Source of the DNA: CABQCM01 sp965145485
GTDB taxonomy: Bacteria > Bacillota > Clostridia > Oscillospirales > Acutalibacteraceae
Length of the DNA: 64,000 bases
Reading direction: 5' to 3'
Assembly (NCBI GenBank): GCA_965145485.1
Contig: CBCTCU010000008.1
Location: 16,944-80,943 of the forward strand
Positions within the stretch are counted from its first letter, which is position 1; each line of letters begins with the position of its first letter. Below are positions 8,881-16,479 of this stretch, in pieces. The position numbers and the translations under genes are program-made. Under the pieces are notes generated by a model. It did no database searches. It was not told the DNA's origin and saw nothing but the letters and a program-made list of their open reading frames with translations.

Positions 8881-10944
8881 TTGAAACAGTATTCCGCTAA
8901 AAACTTGAAAAACATCGCGCTGGCCGGCCACGGCGGGTCCGGAAAGACCTCTCTTGCCGAAGCAATGCTTTATCTGTCCAAAGCGTCCGACCGTCTGGGA
9001 AAGGTTGCCGACGGCAATACCGTGCTCGACTTTGACAGCGAGGAAAAAAAGCGCAAGGTTTCGGTTTCGACGGCCGTTGCGCCCCTCGAGTGGAATGGGG
9101 ACAAGATCAACCTGATCGACACGCCGGGTCTGTTTGATTTTGCCGGCGGGCTTTACGAGGGGATGCGTGCGGCCGATGCCGCCCTGATTGTGCTTTCGGG
9201 CAAATCGGGGGTTACGGTCGGCGCCCATAAGGCGTTTAAGGCGGCGGGTGCACGGGGATTGCCCCGCCTGTTTTTTATCGGGAAGCTCGATTCGGAGCAC
9301 GCCGATTACAACAAGGTGCTCGACGAGCTGATCTCCACCTTTGGCGCGGGGGTTTGCCCGGTCGTTACCCCCCATGTGGTGAACCATAAGGTCGAGTATT
9401 ACGTCAACCTGGTGTCGGGGAAAGCGTTTACATACCAAAACGGCAAACCGGCTGAGACAACCCCCGACCTCTCCCTGTTTGAGGACCGGATCGCCCAGCT
9501 TGACGAGGCGGTCGCGGGGATGGACGAGGAGCTGATGGAGAAGTTTTTCGACGCGGGCTCCCTCACGCCGGAAGAACGGGCCCGTGGGCTGAAAGACGGG
9601 CTGCGTTCGGGCGAGCTGATGCCGGTCTTCTGCGGCGCCGGCGGGTCGGTGCAGGGCATCGACCTGTTGCTCGACGGCTTGCAGGAATATCTCCCTCCGG
9701 CAGCTGAGATCGGGGCCGAGCGGGCGACCGACGCGAAGGGGGAGACGGTCGAGCTTTCGGTGTCCGACGACGGCCCCCTGGCCGCCATTGTCTTTAAAAC
9801 CATCGCCGACCCCTTCATCGGCAAGCTGTCTTATTTTAAGGTGGTTTCGGGCAAGCTGACGTCCGACTCCCAGGTGGTCAACGCCCGCACGGGCTCGGCC
9901 GAGCGCATCGGCAAGGTGCTGGTGGTGCGCGGCGGCAAGCAGGAGGATGCGCCTTACATCGGCGCGGGGGATATCGGCGCGGTCGGTAAGCTGGCCGGCG
10001 CGGTCACGGGGGATACCCTGACTTCGCAATCCAGGCCGCTGACCTTAGAGCCGATTGCCTTCCCGGCCGCCTGCCTGTCCATGGCGGTCAGCCCCAAAAA
10101 CAAGGGGGACGAGGACAAGATCGTCGCCGGGCTGGGCCGCCTGGCGGAGGAGGATCCAACCATCCGCTATGAGCAGAATCACGAAACCCACGAGCTCATC
10201 CTGTCGGGGCTTGGCGAGCAGCACCTGGATGTGGTGGCCTCCAAGCTGAAAAACAAATTTGGGGTCGACGTTGTGCTGTCGGTGCCCAAAGTGGCTTATC
10301 GGGAGACCATCCGCAAAAAGGTCAAGGTGCAGGGCCGCCATAAGAAGCAGTCGGGCGGGCATGGGCAGTTTGGCGACGTGTGGATTGAATTCGAGCCCTG
10401 CGACAGCGACGAGCTGGTATTTGAGGAAAAGGTGTTTGGCGGCTCGGTGCCAAAGAACTTTTTCCCCGCCGTCGAAAAGGGGCTGCGCGACTCCATGGCA
10501 AAAGGGCTTCTGGCCGGTTATCCGGTCGTGGGGGTCAAGGCGACGCTCGTCGACGGCTCCTATCACCCGGTCGATTCCTCCGAAATGTCCTTTAAAACGG
10601 CGGCTTCTCTGGCCTTCAAGGCCGGGTTCCCGACCGCGTCTCCCGTCCTGCTTGAGCCCATCGGCCATCTCAAGGCGGTGGTGCCGGACGATAACATGGG
10701 GGATATCATCGGCGATATCAACAAGCGGCGCGGCCGCGTACTGGGCATGAACCCGGCCGAGGACGGGCAGGAGATTGAAGCGGAGGTGCCCATGGCCGAA
10801 ATGGGCGATTTTGCCACCGTGCTGCGTTCCATCACCCAGGGCAGGGGGAGCTTTACCATGGCCTTTGAGCGCTATGAGGACGCCCCGCCCCAGGTCGCGC
10901 AAAAGGTCATGGAGGAGTCGAAGGCCAACGGCAACGTGGAATAA
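8881..10944 (+). CDS. EF-G-like translational GTPase (paralogue type)
   Basis: 687 residues of elongation-factor-G architecture: G1 loop GHGGSGKTSL, G3 DTPGLFDFAGG, a variant G4 GKLD instead of NKxD, then domains II-V, ending in the EF-G C-terminal region (VPMAEMGDFATVLRSITQGRGSF). This matches the EF-G-like paralogues common in Clostridia rather than canonical FusA: it lacks rpsL/rpsG/tuf neighbours and the G-domain insert differs. It should act on the ribosome, but its precise role is not established. Start is TTG 8881, preceded by GAAAGGGTG; the longer frame from 8695 would begin inside the promoter. Confidence 0.85.
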   Translation: MKQYSAKNLKNIALAGHGGSGKTSLAEAMLYLSKASDRLGKVADGNTVLDFDSEEKKRKVSVSTAVAPLEWNGDKINLIDTPGLFDFAGGLYEGMRAADAALIVLSGKSGVTVGAHKAFKAAGARGLPRLFFIGKLDSEHADYNKVLDELISTFGAGVCPVVTPHVVNHKVEYYVNLVSGKAFTYQNGKPAETTPDLSLFEDRIAQLDEAVAGMDEELMEKFFDAGSLTPEERARGLKDGLRSGELMPVFCGAGGSVQGIDLLLDGLQEYLPPAAEIGAERATDAKGETVELSVSDDGPLAAIVFKTIADPFIGKLSYFKVVSGKLTSDSQVVNARTGSAERIGKVLVVRGGKQEDAPYIGAGDIGAVGKLAGAVTGDTLTSQSRPLTLEPIAFPAACLSMAVSPKNKGDEDKIVAGLGRLAEEDPTIRYEQNHETHELILSGLGEQHLDVVASKLKNKFGVDVVLSVPKVAYRETIRKKVKVQGRHKKQSGGHGQFGDVWIEFEPCDSDELVFEEKVFGGSVPKNFFPAVEKGLRDSMAKGLLAGYPVVGVKATLVDGSYHPVDSSEMSFKTAASLAFKAGFPTASPVLLEPIGHLKAVVPDDNMGDIIGDINKRRGRVLGMNPAEDGQEIEAEVPMAEMGDFATVLRSITQGRGSFTMAFERYEDAPPQVAQKVMEESKANGNVE

Positions 10945-10958
10945 CCCGAATCGCAGGC

Positions 10959-10986
10959 TTGATTTTTTGAGGCCGTGGGATATAAT
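10959..10986 (+). promoter_or_regulatory. Promoter for the 11065 gene
   Basis: TTGATT (10959-10964), 16-base spacer, TATAAT (10981-10986), starting 15 bases after the EF-G-like stop codon. Confidence 0.65.
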
Positions 10987-11064
10987 AGTAACGATAACGA
11001 CTGGCGCGGCCGGCCCGCATGGCCGCCGCGCCGGTAAACGACGATCGGAAAAGGGGCGTACGGG

Positions 11065-11535
11065 ATGACGGATTTGGAACACACGCAGGCACAGCCCGAA
11101 CAGGCGGATGCGGTGGGCGGCGCCCCTGCAAACGGGACGGACGGGCCGTTGATGCGGCCAGCCACAGAGCAGACCGAAACAAGCGGGGAGTCCGTTGCGC
11201 CGCACGCGCTGCCAGAGGATGAAGCCGGCGGGGGCGCGACCTCTTCTTTGGAGGGGGACGCCGCGCAGGACAGCCTGCATAAAGAGGCGGCCCCCGCAAC
11301 GGACAACCGTGAGGACGGGCAACCTCACGACGCCCCCAAATCGACCGACGGCCTGGTGCTGGGAATGGCGATTGGCATGGTAGCCGGTATTTTGATTGGT
11401 TTCCTGCTTCATCAGATGCCCATCTGGATTGTGGGCGGAATTTTGCTTGGCGGCGCCATTGGATTCCTGCTGGATTTACGTAGCGACCGCCGTCGGAAAG
11501 AATCGGTTGCCGGCGAAAAAAACACACAGCAGTAG
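11065..11535 (+). CDS. Small membrane protein with disordered acidic N-terminus
   Basis: 156 residues. The first ~92 residues are low-complexity, rich in Glu, Asp, Pro, Ala, Gly and Gln, and probably unstructured. Two hydrophobic helices follow (GLVLGMAIGMVAGILIGFLL and IWIVGGILLGGAIGFLL), separated by a short turn, then a basic tail (RSDRRRKES), giving a hairpin membrane anchor with the long acidic arm probably on the same side as the tail. It has its own promoter. I do not recognise a family and infer no function. Confidence 0.65.
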   Translation: MTDLEHTQAQPEQADAVGGAPANGTDGPLMRPATEQTETSGESVAPHALPEDEAGGGATSSLEGDAAQDSLHKEAAPATDNREDGQPHDAPKSTDGLVLGMAIGMVAGILIGFLLHQMPIWIVGGILLGGAIGFLLDLRSDRRRKESVAGEKNTQQ

Positions 11536-11603
11536 CATGCTTTGAAAAGATGTATTTTAGTTAGGAAGTTTTGAAAAGATAGAAATGAATGGAGGCGTTG
11601 TAA

Positions 11604-12176
11604 ATGGATACATTGTCTTTTGAATACCGTACTACAGGCCGCATGCGGTTTATTGGTGTAGAAACCAAAGCCCCCCAAGCTGCGGGGGATACCGATGAGG
11701 TTGAGCAAAGGCTTTTCCAGCGGCTGGAGCCATTGAGATCACAGTTGGACCAGTTGAAAACAGAATACGGATGCAGCATTCCTTATCTTTGCATGTTATG
11801 TCACAGCCGGCATCACGAGCTTGGTGCGGATAATCGTCTTATGTTGGGATATTTCTATAAGGAAGGGACATCGGTTCCAGAGAACGCCGACTATTTTGAC
11901 GTAATATCGGAACAAATTGGCTATGGTGTTTATCATACCACCGATTTTCACACCGATCAGGAAAAAGGCTATGTGCAAACCAGGGATACCATCTTGGGCG
12001 ATGGGAACCTGGTGCCTTACCCCGTCGGATATTGGGATGCCGTGGCGCTGATAGACGGTATGCCGCATGACGGCGATTTCGAATTCGGGTCTGTTTTACC
12101 CGCACTGGTTCATAGGACATACGAATCCTTTTTAAAGGAAGTCGGTGCGGAGATAACGGTGGAACAGTTGAAATAA
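11604..12176 (+). CDS. Hypothetical protein, possible GyrI-like effector-binding fold
   Basis: 190 residues starting at ATG 11604, with GGAGGCG upstream. The opening (RMRFIGVETKAP) and later VGYWDAVALIDG stretch loosely recall GyrI/AraC effector-binding domains, but the match is weak. The middle holds a CMLCHSRHHE segment with two Cys and three His that could bind a metal. It sits between the small membrane protein and the tyrS T-box with no operon partner. DNA here is less GC-rich than in neighbouring genes. Function unassigned. Confidence 0.6.
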   Translation: MDTLSFEYRTTGRMRFIGVETKAPQAAGDTDEVEQRLFQRLEPLRSQLDQLKTEYGCSIPYLCMLCHSRHHELGADNRLMLGYFYKEGTSVPENADYFDVISEQIGYGVYHTTDFHTDQEKGYVQTRDTILGDGNLVPYPVGYWDAVALIDGMPHDGDFEFGSVLPALVHRTYESFLKEVGAEITVEQLK

Positions 12177-12229
12177 ATCGATGGTTCGTTCACCGTTATT
12201 TGTTGTGTGGCGCCCGGTTGAGGAAAAGC

Positions 12230-12259
12230 TTGACAAGGGACGGCCCCATATGTTATGAT
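12230..12259 (+). promoter_or_regulatory. Promoter of the tyrS T-box transcript
   Basis: TTGACA (12230-12235), 18-base spacer, TATGAT (12254-12259), placing the start of transcription just before the T-box leader. Confidence 0.75.
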
Positions 12260-12265
12260 GGCACA

Positions 12266-12530
12266 AAAGCTGAGAAGAGCAGAAGTAGCCCCTGTCAGCG
12301 GGCGCAGAGAGCCGCCGGATGGTGTAAGGCGGCGCCGCGCAGAGGCGAAATACAGCTTGGAGCTGCGGGCCCAAACGATCGTTGCGGTTTAGTAGGGTTC
12401 GCCGTGAGCGCACGTTAACGCGCGGGGTGATGTTGGTCACCCGCTAAGGCCCTGCCGCGCGAGCGGGGGGTGAACAGAGGTGGTACCGCGAGTCATTCGC
12501 CCTCTGCCAAGTTATGGCAGAGGGCTTTTT
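12266..12530 (+). promoter_or_regulatory. T-box riboswitch (tRNA-Tyr sensing) upstream of tyrS
   Basis: A structured leader ends with the conserved T-box segment AGGTGGTACCGCG (12478-12490), which pairs with the uncharged tRNA acceptor end in the antiterminator. It is followed by an intrinsic terminator: arms GCCCTCTGCCA (12499-12509) and TGGCAGAGGGC (12515-12525) plus T5. The UAC at 12351-12353 within GAAATACAGC is a candidate tyrosine specifier codon, consistent with the downstream tyrS. When tRNA-Tyr is uncharged, antitermination should raise TyrS synthesis. Stem I boundaries were not folded computationally. Confidence 0.92.
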
Positions 12531-12565
12531 GTGTGCTCTGCCGCAAATTCTAGGAGGATGAAAAA

Positions 12566-13786
12566 ATGACCCTGTATGAAGAATTGGTAGCCCGTGGCCT
12601 GGTGGCCCAAATCACCGATGAGGAGATCATCGACATCATCAACGACGGCAAAGCCACCTTTTATATCGGCTTTGACTGCACGGCCGACAGCCTGACCGCG
12701 GGGCACTTCATGGCCCTGACCCTGATGAAGCGCCTGCAACTGGCGGGGAACAAGCCCATTGCCCTCATCGGCGGTGGTACTACCATGATCGGCGACCCCT
12801 CCGGCCGCACCGATATGCGCAAGATGCTGACCAAAGAGGATATCGACCATAACGCCGCCTGTTTCAAACGCCAGATGGAGAATTTTATTGATTTTGGCGA
12901 GGGCAAGGCCATGATGGTCAACAACGCCGACTGGCTGCTTAAGCTCAATTATATCGAGCTGCTGCGCGAGGTTGGCTCCTGCTTCAGCGTCAACAACATG
13001 CTGCGGGCCGAATGCTACAAGCAGCGTATGGAAAAAGGGCTTTCGTTCCTGGAGTTCAACTACATGATCATGCAAAGCTATGATTTTTATTACATGTTCC
13101 AGCACTACGGCTGCAACATGCAGTTCGGCGGGGACGACCAGTGGAGCAACATGCTCGGCGGCACCGAGCTCATCCGCCGCAAGCTGGGCAAGGACGCCTA
13201 TGCCATGACCATCACCCTGCTGACCGACAGCCAGGGCAACAAGATGGGCAAAACGGCCGGCAATGCCGTCTGGCTGGATGCGAACAAGACCTCCCCCTAC
13301 GATTTCTATCAGTATTGGCGCAATGTGGACGACGCCGACGTGATCAAGTGTATGAAGATGCTGACCTTTGTGCCGCTGGATGAAATCCGGCAGTACGAAT
13401 CCCTTCAGGGGAGCGAGCTCAATACCGCGAAGGAGCGCCTGGCCTATGAGGTCACCAATCTGATCCACGGGCGTGAAGAGGCCGAAAAGGCCCGCGACGC
13501 GGCGCGCGCCGTGTTTGCCGGCGCCGGCTCGAGCGAGAATATGCCCTCGACCGAGTTTAAGGTAGAGGAGCTTGCGCAGGGGATGCCGGTGCTGGAGCTG
13601 ATGCTCCGGTGCGGCCTGATCCCTTCCAAGGGGGAGGGGCGGCGGCTGATCCAGCAGGGCGGCGTGTCGGTCGATGGGGAAAAGGTGGCCGATCCGGCCG
13701 CCATCGTCCCGGCAGAGGCTTTTGACAAGGGCTACGTTGTCCTCAAAAAGGGAAAAAAGGTCTTTCATAAGGCGGTTCGCGGCTAA
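12566..13786 (+). CDS. tyrS: Tyrosyl-tRNA synthetase
   Basis: Charges tRNA-Tyr with tyrosine in the cytosol. The 406-residue class I synthetase shows the HIGH-equivalent motif TAGHF near residue 47, the FLEFNYMIMQSYDFYYM and QFGGDDQWSN tyrosine-binding segments, a KMSKS-equivalent KMGKT near residue 228, and a C-terminal S4 RNA-binding domain (IPSKGEGRRLIQQGGVSVDG). Start ATG 12566 follows AGGAGG. Expression is controlled by the T-box leader directly upstream. Length and motifs are complete. Confidence 0.96.
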   Translation: MTLYEELVARGLVAQITDEEIIDIINDGKATFYIGFDCTADSLTAGHFMALTLMKRLQLAGNKPIALIGGGTTMIGDPSGRTDMRKMLTKEDIDHNAACFKRQMENFIDFGEGKAMMVNNADWLLKLNYIELLREVGSCFSVNNMLRAECYKQRMEKGLSFLEFNYMIMQSYDFYYMFQHYGCNMQFGGDDQWSNMLGGTELIRRKLGKDAYAMTITLLTDSQGNKMGKTAGNAVWLDANKTSPYDFYQYWRNVDDADVIKCMKMLTFVPLDEIRQYESLQGSELNTAKERLAYEVTNLIHGREEAEKARDAARAVFAGAGSSENMPSTEFKVEELAQGMPVLELMLRCGLIPSKGEGRRLIQQGGVSVDGEKVADPAAIVPAEAFDKGYVVLKKGKKVFHKAVRG

Positions 13787-14109
13787 CGGATTCGGTGCGT
13801 ACGATGCAGGTACAGGGGCTGCTTGGCGGGCTTTGTAACGGGGGGCTGCGCCGCCGTACCCGGTAAAGCGCTGTTGCCGGTGCAGGCGGGCGGTATGCGC
13901 CCGTTTGTGCCGGCAGCCTGGATATGGGCGAGCCGCCGTTTTGCACTCGGGCTGGTTTTGCGCCCTGTGGCCGGCCTCGACCGGTATGGTTGGCGGCCGC
14001 TTCCGTTTGCCCGGCCTTTTGTACGCCGGGCGGTATGATCGGCTTGTTCGATCGCATACTAGAAAAAAGACCGCCGTCAAACGCGGAGAAGAGGGAGGAA
14101 ATCGATCCT
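13787..14109. other. Intergenic region, nothing recognised
   Basis: 323 bases between tyrS and the AEC transporter gene. A plus-strand frame runs through the right half into the transporter, but no ribosome binding site supports an earlier start. No clear terminator for tyrS was found. Confidence 0.5.
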
Positions 14110-15045
14110 ATGTCATTTTGGTCGAGCGCGGCCGACGTCGCTCAACAGGTGGTCATTTTGTTCTTGCTCATGCTCGCTGGCGCCGTGCTGGCCAAGCTCA
14201 AATGGCTGACCGAGGTTGGGGCGAAGGAGATCACCAAACTGCTTCTTACCTTTGTGTCGGTCTGCGTCATTGTGCACTCCTTTCTCGCTGTGGAAAACAC
14301 CCCGGGCAAGCTGGGGGAAATGGGCATTGCCGCCCTCGCTTCACTGTTGTCGGTGGGCATCGGGGCGGCCTTTGCGCTTCCTCTTTTCCGCCGCCGTGCC
14401 GACGCCCAGCGCTCGGTGCTGCAATTTGGCGCCTCCTTTTCCAATTGTGGGTTTATGGGACTGCCGCTGGTGGATGCGTTGCTGGGTGCGCAGGGGGTCT
14501 TCCTTGTCTCTATTTTTATCGCCGTGTTTCAAATCCTGGTGTGGACCTACGGCGTCATCCTTTACCGGCGGGAGGGGGAGAAGCTGTCGGTTGCCAAAGC
14601 TTTGCTCAATCCCGGCGTGATCGGCGTGGTGATCGGGCTTCCTTTTTTCCTCTTTTCGCTGCCCATGCCGACGATCCTCTCCTCGGCGGTGGAGGGGCTC
14701 AATAACATCAACACCCCGCTCGCTATGATCGTCACCGGATTTTATCTGGCCAGTGCCGATTTGCGCCCTCGCAGGGGGGACGGCCTGCTGTGGATTGTGA
14801 TGACGCTGCGCCTGCTCGTTGTGCCGGGGATTTCCTTTGGCCTTTTATACCTGCTTGGGGTGCGGGGGCTGCCGCTGGTCGCCTGCATGGTCCCTCTTTG
14901 CGCCCCCAGCGCCTCCAATACCACGCTGTTTGCCGTCATGTTTGAGGCCGATGCCGAGATGTCATCCCGCATGGTCACCCAGTGTACCCTGCTGTCGATT
15001 GTCACCATGCCGGTGCTCATCTCACTGGCTCGTATGATTGCATAA
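14110..15045 (+). CDS. AEC-family (auxin efflux carrier-type) transporter
   Basis: 311 residues with about ten hydrophobic helices, in the two-bundle pattern of the AEC/BASS-like fold: first helix VVILFLLMLAGAVLAKL, a conserved NCGFMGLPLVDALLG segment in the middle, and a final APSASNTTLFAVM motif typical of bacterial AEC permeases. Such proteins export or exchange organic acids such as malate or malonate. Start ATG 14110 is preceded by GAGGGAGG; the frame extends upstream without similarity. It has no enzyme neighbour that would show its substrate. Confidence 0.85.
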   Translation: MSFWSSAADVAQQVVILFLLMLAGAVLAKLKWLTEVGAKEITKLLLTFVSVCVIVHSFLAVENTPGKLGEMGIAALASLLSVGIGAAFALPLFRRRADAQRSVLQFGASFSNCGFMGLPLVDALLGAQGVFLVSIFIAVFQILVWTYGVILYRREGEKLSVAKALLNPGVIGVVIGLPFFLFSLPMPTILSSAVEGLNNINTPLAMIVTGFYLASADLRPRRGDGLLWIVMTLRLLVVPGISFGLLYLLGVRGLPLVACMVPLCAPSASNTTLFAVMFEADAEMSSRMVTQCTLLSIVTMPVLISLARMIA

Positions 15046-15101
15046 ACGCCGGAAAATAGTTTGCTTTGGTCGATCAATCTTTGTTTGCAGAGGTGATTTA
15101 T

Positions 15102-15836
15102 ATGAAATACATGACCAAGGAATGGTATGAAACCATGCAGCAAACCAATTTGGATTGTCTGATTAAGATCAGCAAAGAGGCGGAAGCCTTTTCGGAATCC
15201 TACTATCAAAAGGCGTATTATAAAAGAGAACAGCAATGGATTCGCGTGAAAAGAAAAGCAGCGGAAATCGAACGGAAGCTTGCGCAGGAAGATATGCCGT
15301 TTGACGAGAAGATGGTAAAGCGGTGGTTTCGCGCCATGACGCAAGAGTATATTCGGTATTACAACCGCATTTTACCCGATGAAATCCTCAGCAAGGTGGC
15401 CGATGTGCGGGTGCTGGCGCTGGGTTATGCGTCAAAAGAGGTGAAAAAAGCCCTTGCCGCCTTGTCCGATGAAAATGAGAAAAAGGTGAAAGCGGTTTTT
15501 CAAGCATATCAGAAGGAATATCAACAAACCTTCGGGGACGCGCCTCCCGCCTTTGCGCAACGGTTTTGTTTGCATGACTGCAGGGTGCTTTCCTGCCGCA
15601 AAAGGGGGAAAGACGTGGTTTTGCAGCTGGATTCGTCCGGCGGCTTTACCGACGTTACCAAGCTCGTTTTTGAGAATGGCGAGGTGCTTTTGCGGGAACG
15701 GCCTTTAGCCGGATCCTGGTGGCTTAATGATGAGATTTATCTGGTGGATTCGGGCTATCAAATTCACGCCTTGCTGGAGCGAAACGGCGACACGATTTAC
15801 TTTATCGTCAACGCTAAAAACGTTCTCCTTTCCTAG
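15102..15836 (+). CDS. DUF4085-like hypothetical protein
   Basis: 244 residues starting MKYMTKEWYETMQ, an opening I associate from memory with DUF4085 proteins of Firmicutes. Mostly helical and charged in the first 150 residues, including a basic amphipathic stretch (KRKAAEIERKLAQ), then a beta-rich C-terminal third that may form a small separate domain. Start ATG 15102 has AGAGGTG at good spacing; an upstream in-frame GTG at 15066 has none. Cytosolic, no transmembrane helix. Function unknown. Confidence 0.65.
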   Translation: MKYMTKEWYETMQQTNLDCLIKISKEAEAFSESYYQKAYYKREQQWIRVKRKAAEIERKLAQEDMPFDEKMVKRWFRAMTQEYIRYYNRILPDEILSKVADVRVLALGYASKEVKKALAALSDENEKKVKAVFQAYQKEYQQTFGDAPPAFAQRFCLHDCRVLSCRKRGKDVVLQLDSSGGFTDVTKLVFENGEVLLRERPLAGSWWLNDEIYLVDSGYQIHALLERNGDTIYFIVNAKNVLLS

Positions 15837-15893
15837 AATGGACGCATGGAAAGCCCGGCACCGAATAATGCGGGTAGATATTGGAAAAATATC

Positions 15894-15922
15894 TTTACAA
15901 TATTCCATGTTTGTGGTACAAT
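15894..15922 (+). promoter_or_regulatory. Promoter of rpsO-pnp
   Basis: TTTACA (15894-15899), 17-base spacer, TACAAT (15917-15922), leaving a ~100-base leader before rpsO in which S15 autoregulation could act. Confidence 0.65.
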
Positions 15923-16027
15923 ACATTCGTTCATACCCGTTTCTCAGCTTGGGGGTTGCGCCTTCTTCGAGGAAACTCACCTGCCCCTTGCTTGGTTTTG
16001 GGTAAATTTTTAATGAGGTGAAATATC

Positions 16028-16291
16028 ATGACCAACGAGACCAAACAGGCGGTCATCGCCGCCCATGCCCTGCACGAGGGCGACACCGGATCCCCCGAGG
16101 TCCAGATCGCTATCCTGACCACCCGCATCAACGAGCTGACCGAGCATTTGAAGGTCCATAAAAAGGATCATCATTCCCGCCGCGGCCTGCTCAAGATGGT
16201 CGGCCACCGCCGCAACCTTCTGGCTTATCTGCAAAAGAAGGACATTGAACGCTACCGCGCCATTATTGCGAAGCTGGGCATCCGCAAGTAA
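16028..16291 (+). CDS. rpsO: 30S ribosomal protein S15
   Basis: An 87-residue primary 16S-rRNA-binding protein of the small subunit platform. It carries the family core DTGSPEVQIAILTTRI, the DHHSRRGLLKMVGHRRNLLAYL rRNA-binding region, and a basic end (AKLGIRK). The start has TGAGGTG upstream. It lies directly before pnp, the common bacterial rpsO-pnp arrangement. Confidence 0.97.
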   Translation: MTNETKQAVIAAHALHEGDTGSPEVQIAILTTRINELTEHLKVHKKDHHSRRGLLKMVGHRRNLLAYLQKKDIERYRAIIAKLGIRK

Positions 16292-16302
16292 CGATTCTAT
16301 GG

Positions 16303-16327
16303 GGGCAAGCCGGCACACGGCTTGCCC
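16303..16327 (+). terminator. Hairpin between rpsO and pnp
   Basis: GGGCAAGCCG (16303-16312) and CGGCTTGCCC (16318-16327) pair perfectly around 5 bases. Followed only by TTA, so probably an attenuator or RNA-processing stem rather than a full terminator. Confidence 0.55.
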
Positions 16328-16479
16328 TTACCTGCTTTTGCGGGGGATGCTTATCCTTTTGTCTGCATTTCGGCGGCAGCAGGGTTTTAGCAGTGAATCG
16401 CGCGCCCGGGGCCGGACGTGGGATTTATTGCTAAACCAGCCGCCTCCGAAATAGTATCATAGATTCTGGAGGTACCAAC

